From contig NC_052619.1 of the NCBI RefSeq assembly GCF_016545825.1, forward strand, positions 4,541,501 through 4,605,500: a stretch of 64,000 nucleotides of DNA, given 5' to 3'. Under the pieces are notes generated by a model. That model did not search any database. It saw nothing but the letters and a program-made list of their open reading frames with translations, and was not told the DNA's origin. The stretch comes from Eucalyptus grandis. Its lineage: Eukaryota > Streptophyta > Magnoliopsida > Myrtales > Myrtaceae. This document shows positions 21,963 through 33,857 of this stretch, piece by piece. The stretch's first letter is position 1. Each line of letters begins with the position of its first letter. The position numbers and the translations under genes were made by a program.

Positions 21963-22379
21963 TCACCAGTGCTTGTCGACATGCCCGGTTCCACTTCCAT
22001 TAACACTCAACTTGCTCACCGCCATCTCTCCGGATCGGCTTCCACCTGAAAACGTGTGTTTAGTTAGTCTCCACTCAGACATTGTCGTGTTCAAACTTTG
22101 AAATGTAAAAGAACATAAATTTCGAAGTGTGAAACCGATCTCTTTTGCATCACCTATGATCACTTTCCTCGAAAGCAAACCGTTCTTAATCATCACGTCG
22201 GCTGTTTATCCGTTCAGCCTGCGAATTGCCTCTTCTCATTTGTGCATGCATCAATAGAGGTTGAAGTGCTTACCGTTGCTCAACGGGTGGGCAGCGGCGG
22301 GGACCTCTGAAGAGATGATCACGTAAGACAAAAGGGCTAGGAGAAGAAGGAAGACGAGATAGGCCTTGTGAAGCATCAT
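21963..22379 (-). CDS. alpha2: two-exon small secreted peptide precursor (62 aa)
   Basis: Exon 1 is 22379-22274, exon 2 is 22045-21963; donor G|GTAAGC, acceptor TTTTCAG|GT, intron 228 bp, phase 1. The signal peptide begins MMLHKAYLVFLLLLALLSYV; exon 2 starts GGSRSGEMAVSK and ends LSVNGSGTGHVDKHW. Compared with alpha1 the tail lacks three codons and differs at several positions, while the signal peptide is nearly identical. Upstream are TATATATAA (22445-22453) and a W-box core (22567-22572) as in alpha1. Exon 2 is identical to that of alpha3 in unit 3. Function unknown; a processed extracellular signal is the simplest reading. Confidence 0.7.
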
Positions 22380-22944
22380 TCTCTCTCTTGGAATGTATGA
22401 TTCTGCACTAGCCGTGTGTACATGCATAGAATCGGTGAGAGTGCTATATATAACAATGTCGACCCAACGGATTTCACGAGCAGCCGTGTACTTGGGGTTC
22501 AGACGTTTCGTCCCCAACCTGACTTTGAAATCCGTGCATCGTACGCATAAAGTCTCTCCCTCTCTTTTGACTAGAGGGTCCATTACACGGACCCGGCAGG
22601 CTGACCGTGAGCGACGGTTGCATGTATTCGATGTTTATGAGTCAATTTCATACTAATCGTCGAATTATTTCGATCTCACTTGAAGCCCACTATATTCAAT
22701 GATTAACGAGAAATGGGCTCATATACTCCAAGCGCGTACAATTTTTTTTTAGATTGGGTGCTCTGACTAAGCGAAGTTGCTATTGGTGTGAGCTAACTCG
22801 GCCTTGCAAGAACGAACTCATAAAAGATCAATGGAAAGAAAGGACAAGGTGGAAGTCAAGGTAGACGGTGAATAAATCAACTTAATTTTATTGTGGTATT
22901 AATTAAAGAACCAACTTAATTTTAGAATAACATTGATATATTGT

Positions 22945-23444
22945 GGCTTTGTTCGTTTCACGGAAAATAACTTTTAGGAAAATATTTTCTGAAATTTCCA
23001 ATGTTCGTTTCATACAAAATGAACTAGTCAAGAAAAACGTTTTCGATTATTGGAGAAAAACACCTTCAAAATTGGGGAAAATATATTCCACTTTTCAAAA
23101 AGTGGAAAAAATTTCCATAACTTCTTCCACCTCACTTTCCTTCACTAACCATATTTTTATTTTTTATTTTTATATTTTTATATTTTTTAAAAAATCTAGT
23201 TTTTAATTTTTCTTTTCCTTTTCTTTTTGTTCTTTTCTTTCTTTCCTTTTCGGCTTTCTTCTTCTCCCTTCACCTTAGCTAGTCATTGGCCATGGCACGT
23301 GGCTAGCAACTAGCCACAAGCTAGCTCGAGCCTCACCCCAGGTTGGCAAGGCTCGAACTCACCAAATTCCGGCAAGGTTTAGCCTCATTAGCCTATGGCG
23401 AGGCTCCACCTTGCTGGAGCTTGCCCGCTAGATCAAGCGAGTGG
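22945..23444. mobile_element. Long-TIR element, left part, unit 2 copy
   Basis: Matches 13567-14070 of unit 1, then stops at GATCAAGCGAG where the Ogre-like fragment begins. The remaining right part resumes at 30177, but the last ~178 bp of this part (23268-23444) are present again there. Confidence 0.65.
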
Positions 23445-23951
23445 AATTGATAAATTTCAAGTGGAATTGACAAATTGCATAATATCATTTGAAAGCATTC
23501 CATAATGACAAAAAGGCCATGCTCTATTCTTGCACATCAAATCATAAAGTCAAAACTATTAGGTGGCAAGAGAGCTCATAGAGGTTCCTTAAATGTCCGC
23601 AGGGCTACACCTGAAACATAAAGCAGATAATTAAAAGAAACAAACAAGGTAAATTAGATGCATGCGGGAAAACTATTTTATTTTGAAAAGATTTTCAAGG
23701 GAACATGAAGAAGCCCAGCCTTCAGAATTAGCTCCTTGCCGTTTTCTTTTGGGTAGGATTTCATCACAGGGCTAGTTAGGTGTACTTCAACACGCCCTTA
23801 AAACACGAAAATCTCCATGTATTTTATTGGATGAAAAACAAATTACATTATTGAAATAAGGGAAATCCTAGAATTGAAAATGCAAATATGCAAATATGGA
23901 AAGCGATAAAAACTCCTGTGCAGAGGAGTGTGCAAAAAAATTAAAATTCTC

Positions 23952-24173
23952 CTACTCTCGAGCTTTGTCGATGGCAAACACTAAATTATCTTCAAACAAT
24001 TCAGTCATTCCTTCGAGTGAGTCATCAGAGCTCTCAATCTTTGAAGGTGCGGGATCATCTATGCCACCCCATCCATCTGGGATGATATCCCGTGGGTTGA
24101 AGTAGGAGCTGGGAGGAGCCGAATACTTTACATAGTAATCGAATTTGCCACTTGGTGGCCCCAAGGTGTCCAT
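23952..24173 (-). pseudogene. gag C-terminal fragment of the minus-strand Ogre-like element
   Basis: 73 open codons starting MDTLGPPSGKFDYYVKY, acidic toward the end (ESSDDSLEGMTELFEDN). It lies just downstream of a Cys/His-containing stretch (CAYHMGEVGHSVDDCYTL, about 24390-24335) typical of Ogre gag C-termini. Separated from the main gag by stops. Confidence 0.45.
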
Positions 24174-24369
24174 TACTTCTGCTTCTCATGTATCATCTGA
24201 AACATGGTCGGCTCAGCATCAAAACTGAAAATAGCATTCACAGTTTCTGGGTGATCAGGGAGTGGGTTATTCTGGATGTTCGGTTGTGCATCGCGGAATG
24301 AGACCACATTTGCATCCAAAAGATTTTGGATTTTGTGTTACAACGTATAGCAATCGTCAACAGAATGCC

Positions 24370-24810
24370 CTACCTCTCCCATATGATAAGCACATGTCTT
24401 GGATGGATCATAGTTAGGGAATCACTTGGGATTAGGTCGCTTAGGCTCCTTAGCGAGTAATCCTTTCTTCTGAAGGGTTGGCAAGATCTTGGACAATGGC
24501 TTAGGAAGAGGCGTAAATTGACGCCTGGAAGAGTTCTTTTGCTGGCCAAAAATGGTCGTGCTCCTCCCTGATGGGTGTTCGGGGTAGGGCAAGGTGGTTG
24601 CACATAAGCTGCATTAACCTCCACTACAAGTTCCTTATCCTTCTTGGTTGAGACTCTCTCATATGAGTTGGTTTGATCAGACGCCCATCCATCACGCAAT
24701 GCTACTTCAATTCGCTCGTCAACAGGGATTAGCTGATTGAATGACTCGGCAGTTGATCCCAACATTCGATTTCGATACTCAGGCGGGAGTGTCTTCATGA
24801 ACAAATCCAT
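24370..24810 (-). pseudogene. gag middle fragment of the minus-strand Ogre-like element
   Basis: 146 codons beginning MDLFMKTLPPEYRNRMLGST, matching the FI+ALP..YR..L segment of plant gypsy gag, followed by a basic proline-rich region. Part of it seems to switch frame, since the Cys/His motif follows in another frame near 24390. The region between 25023 and 24811 continues gag homology (TWEDLTDAFFKQYKYN) with stops. Decayed. Confidence 0.5.
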
Positions 24811-25022
24811 CAGCTCCTTTTATGTTGGCTCTGGAGTTATTGAGCGGCTACAGTCCTCCATCTCATGACATATGCCTTGAAAGATTCTGTCATTTTCTTC
24901 TCAGTGCGAAGTAAATCTTCTCGAGATGGAGTGACATCAATATTATACTTATATTGCTTGAAGAAGGCATCTGTCAAATCCTCCCAAGTCTCCAGCAGAT
25001 TAATCTTCTTCATAATGTACCA

Positions 25023-25463
25023 TTAAAGCGCCGGTCTTGTCAAGCTTGCTTGAAATTGTTGAATCATCAAAGGGATGTTATCAACATATTGAGTCATCCT
25101 GACCACATAAGTCTGCAGATGGATCTTCGGGCAAGAGGTGCCATCATACTTTTCAAAGTCTGGCATTTTGAACTTCTTTGGCATCTTGATCTTTGCATAA
25201 TGAGACAAATTAGTTGAGTCTTGGGTAAATGAACCCTGCAGCTGCTTAAGTTTCTCCTTGATTTTTATCAAGCGTTTTTCCTGCTCAGTTTTTGGTACAG
25301 CTGAAGGTATCACTTGTACCTCATCATCAACAACAATTTGAGGCGCGTCAGTAATTTTAACCTTGGAGGCATCATCAGATGTAGATGGCCCAACTGCGGA
25401 TGTATTCTTGCCTTTATCTCTCGGATCAGCTATATTATTGTCTTTATCTCTTGGATCAACCAT
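25023..25463 (-). pseudogene. gag N-terminal domain of the minus-strand Ogre-like element
   Basis: 146 codons, charged and coiled-coil-prone in the middle (EQEKRLIKIKEKLKQLQGSF), then the gag core start MPDFEKYDGTSCPKIHLQTY and FQASLTRPAL. A stop follows where LQWY would be expected (TGG to TAG). This is the best-preserved match to the first gag block at 33-833. Confidence 0.6.
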
Positions 25464-25472
25464 GGGAGCATG

Positions 25473-25757
25473 TTATGATAACACCACTTCAACTTGCGGA
25501 GCTAGTGGAGCAATGTTTGCTTGGAGAGAATCGATTTGCTTAGAGAGCTGCTCAAGAACATTCAGAACTTGCTTCATCTCTGATTCGAGGGCAGCGATGC
25601 GAGTTTGTTCAGCAACATGTGTTTGTTTGATGTTATCAGCCATTGTTGCTCTGGAACGAGTACGGATTGATGATCTTAGATGAGCCGTGTTGTTACCTAA
25701 GAGAGAAAAGAGATAATGTAAGAAACAATGACAATATAGGAAAATGGCCCATGACAA
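25473..25757 (-). pseudogene. gag leader ORF of the minus-strand Ogre-like element
   Basis: 94 codons. The likely start is the internal Met of ATMADNIKQTHVAEQTRIAA near 25643, giving a short coiled-coil protein (LESEMKQVLNVLEQLSKQID) typical of the N-terminus of Tat/Ogre gag. It is in a different frame or separated by a stop from the next piece at 25463. The stretch 25758-26651 is leader without recognisable features. Confidence 0.45.
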
Positions 25758-26651
25758 TGGTCTAATCGCCTCATTTTATTTGAAATTTGAATAAAATTTT
25801 CTAACTAAGAATTGAAATTCAAGTCCCTAAACATTGAACTAAAAATTGAAAGCACTGAATTGAAATCAAGGTCTCTAAACATTGAACTAAGAAACCAAAA
25901 CATCTCATTTTATATGTTTTTGAGAGTGGAATTGAATTGCAAATCGATTTTCCCCATCGCATATAAAACAAGACGGACAATGAAACCTAATGGCATGGAC
26001 CAATGAAATTGCAAGTAAGTAAATTGCAGTAGTGAGAATTTAAACAACTTACTTTCACTGGTAATGGATGACAATCACATAACACACGCATGAGATGTGA
26101 GGCTCGATTTCTATCTAGATAGCTTAACAAAATGGAGCTAAGAGGATGATCTGACTGTTGTAGTCTCACATTAACGTGTCAGGTCCTCCTAACCCCGGCT
26201 TAGTCTAATGGAATGCTTAATAATCACGCAGTCTCGTGGATATGGACAAACACATTCGACCCCATGAAGAACTTTCGAGGAAGAGAAGGTCAATCTCTAT
26301 ATAGCAATCTCGCTTTAGAGGAAGTATCATTCTCAACACCATCCTAAGAATCTTATCACAGCCCAGATCCGGCAGCAGGTTGTGCGTGCAATAGTATAGT
26401 GCTAAAAACAATAAAACATGTACAACAGTTTAATTGCAAACAACACTTCTATAGTTTAAATTCAACCATTCATCCTTAACTACAACCTGCAAAACAAGGG
26501 TTAGCAAAGACTACTCCCCTTATACCTCCCATCTGCAAAAACATTTAACACTTCATGTTAGGAGTGTACCTTGTTTCCATGCTACCAAACAATTTTTTTT
26601 TTTTTGAAAAAAAAAAAAAACAGGCCTATGTCCACTATAAGTTTTAACTTT

Positions 26652-26671
26652 GTCCCCAGCGGAGTCACCAA
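26652..26671 (-). promoter_or_regulatory. primer-binding site of the minus-strand Ogre-like element
   Basis: Two bases after the LTR end the minus strand reads TTGGTGACTCCGCTGGGGAC, ending in the TGG complement of a tRNA CCA tail. Ogre elements are reported to use a tRNA-Arg primer; I cannot assign this one with certainty. Confidence 0.7.
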
Positions 26672-26673
26672 GC

Positions 26674-29600
26674 TGTCGTGACCTTCCCGAATTTTTTGAA
26701 GGTGGATTATTCGAAAGGGTTAATGGATTACTAAGTCCGAAGACTTGGCACAAACTCTCCCAAGTCCTACCAATCGCGACTTAATGTTAAGAAATTAATC
26801 TATTTAAACATGCAATTATATTCAATTTGGAGCCGCCACTAACCAATTAGGGTTGGTTAGAAACCCAAGTAAAGTATGGGAGAATACTTTACTTTTGCGA
26901 ACCAGAGATTCAGTAGATCCGGGGACATGATTACGCTAGATTAATCTAACGCCCTTTCGGTACCTTTTATTTTAATTTCAAAAATATTTTACAGGCAATG
27001 TTGATTAATTTTAACTTAAGCTACTAACATGCAAATTGTGGTCATACGGATGCACAATCAATAAAATAACATTCAATAAAAATACATACCCTAAACATGA
27101 TTTCTAAATGACAGGACACCTAATTTTTCTTTTTCTTTTAACAAAAAAGTTAATTATATGCAATCTTAATCAAAATTTAATATGCATGGACTTTACTTTA
27201 ATGATATGTGAAATGCAATTCATATAGCATAACTAGAACTATCACTATATGTATGAAAGATTATTTACATAATCCTAAATATGCATGTGCTACGTGATAT
27301 GGGATGAATGACATGGTATTTCTACGTGCATGCTCTTTTATGATTTTTATTTTTATTTTTATGATGATTCATTTTTTAATGCATATATGCAACCTACACT
27401 AACAATGATGACATGAAATAGGATTAATCATGAACTAACCTATTAACTAACCAAATAAATGACTTTTGTGTTTTTTTTTTAATATGACTTAATAATTTTT
27501 AAAAATAACATAATGATGCAATACTAATCTTTGGCTTCTTTTAAAAAAAAAAAAATTAAAAACAACTACACGACGGGAGTATTAAAGTATTAACCTATGA
27601 CCCACTAATTAAAGTGCAACATATGGTGTGCACATTATGAAATCTATACAACCTAAATAACATTTCTTTTGTTCTTTTTTGTTTTGATTTTTATTAAAGG
27701 AAAATTATCATAATTCTATATGAATCTTAAAAATCAAAATGCATTGCCTTAAATATGAAATGTGTATGGATCTAAGTACCTAAATTCTAGATATGATATA
27801 ATTTTACTAATAAACAAATTCTAATTAAATAAACCTACATGCTCTAATGCAAGATTTTGATTTGTCTGATTTTCTGATTTTTAGTTTTTTTTTTAAGATA
27901 AGTAATTATTAAATCTAAACTATCAACAAAATAAATGATTAAAATAATCGAAAGAATAACCTGTTGTGGAACAAAAAATGGCCCGGCTAGGTATTGACCA
28001 GGCCAGGCTATGAAAAGAAAAAAAGCTCTTTCGGAAGAAGAGGTATTCTTGCTTTTTTATCAGGTCAAATTAACGATTATCCTAACTCTAATTATCACGA
28101 CAAAAATTTCAAAATAATTAAAAATATGATCCAAAGTCTTATGGATCAAATTAATAATTATATTAATTTAACAATTAAAATTTTACCAAAAAGCCCAAAA
28201 ATTAATATAATTAAAAAAATGATCCGATGTCACTCGGATCAAATTAATAATTACAAAATCTTGGACAAAGCCTTAAGGATAATGTCTAAACAATACAAAT
28301 AATCAACATTAATATACCATGTTCTAACTTAAATAATAATAACAAAACTTAAAATATAAACAAATAAATGAATAAAAAATAAATAAACCACCTAAGGCTC
28401 AAGAGAGGACAGTGGCGTCGACGGGGAAGCGGATCGCAAGCGGAGGCGGTGCGGTGGCGCGGCGAGGTCAGGAGCGGCGGGCTTCGAAGCTCCGGCGAGG
28501 GCTGGGCAGCAACAGGTCGCGGCGGCGTCGGGCTCCGAGCGGCGGTGCTACAAAAGCAACAGAGGCGGCGTCGGATTTGGGTGCTCGCTGCGTCGGTGTT
28601 GCTGGGCGGAGGTGCAGGCGCGCGACTGACAGTGGGCTCAGGCGGAGGGAGACGAGCGGCGACGAGCGGTGCAGAGATGGTGGCGCGGCAAGGTTAGGAG
28701 CGGCGAGAGCAGCGGAGGCGTCGGGTCGTCACTGGTCGACGCGGCTGCAAGCGGAGTGGGAGCATAACGAAAACAGGGGCGAAGACGCGGCAGGGCAGGA
28801 ACGCGAAGGCGCGGGCTGGTGCAGGGCTCGCTCGGCGGTGGAGCGACGACTGGCTTAGATCTGCCGTCGTCGGGGCTCTCGGTAGCAGGGAAACTCGGGC
28901 GCTGGCGTCGGGTCACAGCAGCGATGCAGGGCAGCAACAGGGCAGAGGTGACGCAGAAACGAAACAGAGGCGGAGCAGGGCGTCGTTGGCGTTACTGGCG
29001 TCGGACGAACAGGCGGATGATGGCGGGCGCAATGGAGACGAGCTGCGGGCGTTCTGAGGAGCTCGGAACAGGCGCGGTACGGACGGTGGGTTACAGATCT
29101 GGCTCGGGTCCGATCTTCGGCGGAGCTTCGGCAGAGGGAAGCAGCGTCGGGTCGTCGCGGCTCGGGAAACTCCAGGTGCAGGTACTGATCGGAAGCGGGG
29201 CCGTCGTGGGATCTGCAGAGGCGTCGGAGCAGAGGCGGGTCTTCGTGACGGCGTAGAGTCCGGCGGCTTGATCGGCGAGGAGGGCTGGTGCGAGTGCGGC
29301 AGAGGCGGCGTCGGGCTGTGGAGGCTCGACTCGACTCAGGCAGAGGAAAGCAGCGGATTGGTGGCGGTGGCCGGCAGTGCAGCAGTAGCCGAATCGGTGG
29401 GTTGCAGGGAGCGTCGGCTGGGGAGGCGAACCAACGGTTTGCTGGAGTGGATTGCAGGTTCTCGGGCTGCTGTAGCGTCGCAGGGAACGAGCGACGATAG
29501 TCGGTGGAGGGAAGCTTGGGCAGCAGGAGGTTCGGTGCCGACTCGGATGGCCGGTAGAACGGCGGCGGTGTGGGGGTTTAGGAGTGGCAGCGGCAGCTCC

Positions 29601-30176
29601 GCGGCGCGGAGGAAGCGAGCAGCAGGAACGCCGAACGGAACTCACGAGGAAGATGAACAGTTGTTCCTCTTTTTACCTTTTTCTCTTTTTTTTTTTTTTT
29701 TTTTTTTCTGCTCTCACGTCACCTCACTCTCTGCATTTTCTGCAGCTTCTTTTCTTTTGACTTTTCTTCTTCTTCCTCTCCCACAAATCGAAGCCCTCTT
29801 CTCTCTTTTTCCTCCTTTCACATTTCACTTCACTTTTTTATTCGACGAAGAGAAGCCGCCCCGAATGACAGAATTTTATACTCTGAATTTTTTTCGAATT
29901 CCTCCCCCCTATTAACCGAAGCTTTGCCTCCTTTATTTATAGAAGAAAGACTCGAGTTTTGTTTTTTTTGCGGATGAATATTTTCCGATATTCACTCATC
30001 TTCTCAACAAAAATAGCTCCAAAAATCAAATGGTTGTTGAGTTTTTTTAAAAATTCAAAATGAAGAGATTTGTTCAATAATCAAATGTTTTATTATTCAA
30101 AAGAATATTCAAAATTTCCCTCCAAAACCAAATGCTGTATTTTTTAATTTCTAAAAAATTAAATTATGTGTCAACA
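26674..30176 (-). repeat. 5' LTR of the minus-strand Ogre-like element (3503 bp)
   Basis: On the minus strand it starts TGTTGACACATAATTT and ends GGTCACGACA. A TATA box TATAAATA lies at 29934-29941 (minus). A GC-rich block (28400-29640) follows it and an A/T-rich block runs to the end. The last ~300 bp are homologous to the end of the LTR at 8573-10666. Large open frames at 28.4-29.9 kb on both strands are low-complexity and not considered genes. Confidence 0.8.
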
Positions 30177-30620
30177 CTTCACCTTAACTAGTCATTGGCC
30201 ATGGCACGTGGCTAGCAATTAGCCACAAGCTAGCTCGAGCCTCACCCCAGGTCGGCAAGGCTCGAACTCACCAAATTCCAGCAAGGTTGAGCCTCATTAG
30301 CCTAAGGCGAGGCTCCACCTTTGCCGGAGCTCGCCCGTCAAATCAAGCGAGGCTCAACCTCACCGGAATTTGGTAAGCTCGAGCCTCACTAGCCTGTGGC
30401 AAGGCTTGAAATGGCCTGTGGAAGAGAGCTTAAGAGGAAAGAAAGAAAAGAGAAAAAGAAAATGAAGGAAAAAATTAAAAAATCAATTTTAAAAAATAAG
30501 AAATATTGAAAATGAGTGCATACATGAAAAGATTTTCTTTACTAAATGATGTAAAATATTTTCTAGTTCATCTTTGAATTTCACCTGAGCATCCGAAAAT
30601 ATAGTTATTTTGTGGCTTTT
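30177..30620. mobile_element. Long-TIR element, right part, unit 2 copy
   Basis: Continues the element interrupted at 23444, starting CTTCACCTTAACTAGTC and ending at a junction near 30613 where about 420 bp found in unit 1 are missing. The first ~178 bp duplicate 23268-23444 at roughly 92% identity by eye. Confidence 0.6.
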
Positions 30621-30699
30621 ACAGCTTTAGAAAATTAAAAGATGCAAGAAGTTAACATCACTGAACATAAAAGAATTGAAAACACAATACAACAGGGGG

Positions 30700-30807
30700 C
30701 CACGAGGTTCAGCCACCCACCCACCTACAAGGACAAAGATTGGCTAGGTCAATTCGAACCTGCCTGAGTATCTCTGTCCAATCCCCTCTCAGTCCGAGGA
30801 TCTTCAT
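30700..30807 (-). other. delta-R2: repeated small ORF start
   Basis: From 30807 on the minus strand MKILGLRGDWTEILRQVRI, ending soon after in WVGG and a stop. Corresponds to delta-R1 and delta-R3. No function recognised. Confidence 0.25.
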
Positions 30808-31729
30808 TTCGAGGTGATTAGAGGCGGTAGCACCTATCTAAAACGATAACAATTATGTAACGCAAATATGGATGTGATCTCAGCATTTCCGTCCAAGTAA
30901 ATAATGGAAGGACGAGCATGAATGTACAAATACGAAATTCAGCTGCACAAAAAGTCTTAAGGACTAGCTCCGGCGACAGTGAGAGGTCCATTTGTGGCTT
31001 GATTGTTGGAAAGGGAATTTGTAAGCCAACTGGTTGGGCATCTATGCATTTTGAAATTGCGGACAAGCTTCTCATAGGTCTACTCTTACATCGGATTTTG
31101 TTTTCTTGTTTAGGGGAGGTCAATTTGGAGTTGTTTATCCTAGACAATGTACTTCTTAAGAGATGCAATAAATTGAACAAATTCGAACCATCGAGCGTGG
31201 TAACCCACTAATAAAGGAATTATATTAGTTTTCACAAAATCACAAATTTCAGTTATTTTACGAGTGGATCTCCAGCCAATTTGTGTCCTGGGCATTAATT
31301 ATTTAAACTTCTTCTCTTTTAAGACATCAGTAGGACTGTAGTAATGGGTTCATGCACCTATACCATGGGTTAGTGGGTTTGTAGTTTTTTCTTTTTTTCA
31401 CTATCTTATCTAATTTCGAAAGAATTACAACAGTTCATCTTAAATTAGATCAAATTTGAGATCTCTTGCTTTCTTCCAAAAACTTTTAAATACTTTCATA
31501 ATATACCGTTCCTATCAATTCAAGCCAAATAAGAGTATACATATTGCTGTGGATATCACATTTGTACTTAAATAGATAAGTCTTGGTATGCTGTGATCTG
31601 GAGCCTGAAATAAAGATATTCAGATTCGTCGAAAAGGCATAGGTTTGATAAACAATCAATTTACATTTCTTCCATTCGCAGGTTATACAAAAAAATCATT
31701 TGAGCTCCATAAACAAAAAATTGTGGAAA

Positions 31730-32239
31730 ACTTTAATTAACCGTGGAAAGTATAGAAAACGAATTTTTCATTTCTTGATAGCACAACCGAACAGAAAAGC
31801 TAATAATCGAGAATCACTTGAAAGATTCCCATGGTAGGCATGGTCTCCAAGGAAGGAGCTTCGAAATGCTACGACGAGGGTGACGTTTACTATCCGACTT
31901 GTTCCACGAACAAAAATTTGGCTAATCACCGTCTTTTCGATATTACTTCCTCCCGAAAACGTGCACTTACTATTTAGTTAGTTAGTCTCCAATTCAGACA
32001 TTGTTATCTTCAAACTTCGAATTCTTAGAGTACATCACTTGTAAAATGTGAAATCGGTTTCTTTTGTATCCCCCATCATCACTTCTCTCAGAAGCGATTT
32101 TTCTTAATTGTTAAGTTGGCGATTTATCTGGTCAACCCACGTTTTGTGTTTTCTCATTTTGCGTGCATGTATAGAGATAGAACACACCGTTGCTCATTGG
32201 GCGGGCGCCAAAGACAAGAGAGGCCTTGGGAAGCATCAT
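31730..32239 (-). pseudogene. beta2: decayed paralogue lacking the signal-peptide core
   Basis: From the ATG at 32239 the frame reads MMLPKASLVFGARPMSNG, so about 48 bases of the hydrophobic core present in alpha and gamma are missing. The exon 2 acceptor has lost its AG (CGG in place of CAG near 31955). Exon 2 homology continues to about 31740 (TVISQIFVRGTSRIVNVT). It cannot be secreted or spliced normally. Same core deletion as beta3. Confidence 0.65.
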
Positions 32240-33144
32240 ATGTTATCTTTATCGTTGTGTGGTTGTACAATGTATAAAGATTTAGAAGGAATGAGAGTGC
32301 TATATATAGACCACATGGAGTTGAAGAAATGCCGCTGATTGCGGTTCAAAAGTTTCTCCGTGGACCGACTTTGGAAATACGGATGAGCATCTTCTCCGAA
32401 AGAATCACTATTGGGTGAGCTTTTGACGAGCCTCTCTTGGACCAACCTGGTAGATTGGTCGCCAGCAAGAACTGCATGAACCCAGTCAATGCGAATGCAC
32501 TTCATTCCAATTCTTGAATCATTTAATCTTATGTGAAACCTATACTGTTCAATGGGCGAAATGGAACGGCCTCACGTCCTCTGGATGCGTACAAGATCTT
32601 GTGCTTTCTCTAAAATATTTTGAAGGTACTTTGGAACACGCTGTTTTTGTCAGCTCAAGCCCAACAAAAATATACTAAATGTTGCGAATATCATCCTTTC
32701 ACTCAAATAGAATAGACTCGAACATGCGGTGATTGGCTTGCATGGTGGATAATGCGGCGCTTGGGGAGTGGGAAATAAATATATTGATCTTCACAGTAGC
32801 TTAGCGATCTTTATCAGTAGTTATTCAGAAAGTCCTATATATATATATCTTTTTAACTACTACGTTGTGCTTTTTATTAGGAGTACTTTTCGGAGATGTG
32901 GCGAAAAGGCATAGCGATACGCATTTAACAAACAAATCAAACTAAATTCTTTTGCCATTGGCAATGTATTCAAGGAAATCATTTGAGCTCCATCAAGAGA
33001 AGTATGTGGAAAACCCTAATTAACCATGGAGGATATTGAAAGTGAATTATATTTGTATTATCTCCTTAAAACACCAACGGAAATTAGGAGCAATCGAACA
33101 GAAAATTTAATAGTCGAGGATCAGAAGAATGTGGAAAACCCTAA

Positions 33145-33545
33145 TTAAAAATGTCCATCGGCAGGCGGGGATCTACTTGGAGCAACACCAATCTTTCTCA
33201 CCGCCATCACCCTGGATCTGCTTTCTCCTGAAAACAAGCGTCTATTTAGTCTCCAACTCATACATTATCGTCTTCAAACTTTGAATTCTAAAAGAATATA
33301 ACTTTCGAAATGTGAAACCGATCTCTTTTGTACCCCGAAAGCAGACCGTTCTTAATCATCACATCGGCTGTTTATCCCTCCAGCCCACGATTTGTGTTTT
33401 CTCGTTAGTGCATGCATCTATAGAGGGTGAAGTCCTTACCTTTGCTCGCTGGGTGGGTGGTGGCGGCGACCTTCAAAGAGATGATCACGTGAGATGAAAG
33501 GGCTAGGAAAAGAAGGAAGATGAGATAGGCCTTGTGAAGCATCAT
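33145..33545 (-). CDS. gamma2: two-exon small secreted peptide precursor (62 aa)
   Basis: Exon 1 is 33545-33440, exon 2 is 33227-33145; donor G|GTAAGG, acceptor TTTTCAG|GA, intron 212 bp, phase 1. The signal peptide is MMLHKAYLIFLLFLALSSHV, then a Thr-containing cleavage area (KVAATTHPASK). Exon 2 reads GESRSRVMAVRK and ends IGVAPSRSPPADGHF. The tail differs from gamma1 and ends Gly-His-Phe. The TATA box is at 33611-33619 and the W-box at 33734-33739; this promoter resembles those of alpha rather than gamma1, suggesting exchange between modules. The tail is shared with gamma3. Confidence 0.65.
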
Positions 33546-33803
33546 TCTCTCTCTTGGAATGTATGATTTTACAATAGCTGTGTGTACATGCATAGAATTG
33601 GTGCGGGTGCTATATATAACAATGTCGACCCAACGGATATCACGAGCAGCCGTGTATTGAGGTTCAGACGTTTCGCCACCCAACCTGACTTTGAAATTCC
33701 GTGCATCGTACGCATAAAGTCTCTCCCTCTCTTTTGACTAGAGGGTCCATTACATCGTGACAGACCCGGCAGGTTGATCGTGAGCGACGATTGCATGTAT
33801 TCG

Positions 33804-33857
33804 ATGTGAAAGGGCTAGGAAAAGAAGGAAGCCGAGATAGGCCTTGTGAAGCATCAT
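33804..33857 (-). pseudogene. gamma2': orphan 5' end of a gamma exon 1
   Basis: MMLHKAYLGFLLFLALS from an ATG at 33857, then the homology breaks off and runs into the upstream region of gamma2. It keeps its own TATA box (33923-33931) and a promoter of the gamma1 type. Unit 3 has the same fragment, unit 1 does not. Without the rest of exon 1, a donor or exon 2 it is a partial duplicate. Confidence 0.65.

Larger units (their letters stand above)
23445..30176 (-). mobile_element. Tat/Ogre-like LTR retrotransposon fragment: 5' LTR, PBS and gag only
   Basis: Read on the minus strand it has a 3.5-kb LTR (30176-26674, TGTTGACACA...CACGACA), a primer-binding-site-like sequence at 26652-26671, a leader with low coding potential, and gag pieces between 25757 and 23952. 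It ends abruptly at 23445 with no pol, polypurine tract or 3' LTR, so it is 3'-truncated. Host sequence of about 178 bp is present on both sides of it. Gag resembles the first gag block of the element at 1-10666. Confidence 0.8.

Noticed and set aside
21855..22049. Plus-strand 64-codon frame repeated identically at 51935-52129
   Set aside because: It is the antisense of alpha exon 2 and its 3' flank; identity reflects the segmental duplication.
28412..29915. Several Arg/Gly/Ala-rich open frames
   Set aside because: They fall in the GC-rich part of a retrotransposon LTR with its own TATA box, exist on both strands and show no domain.
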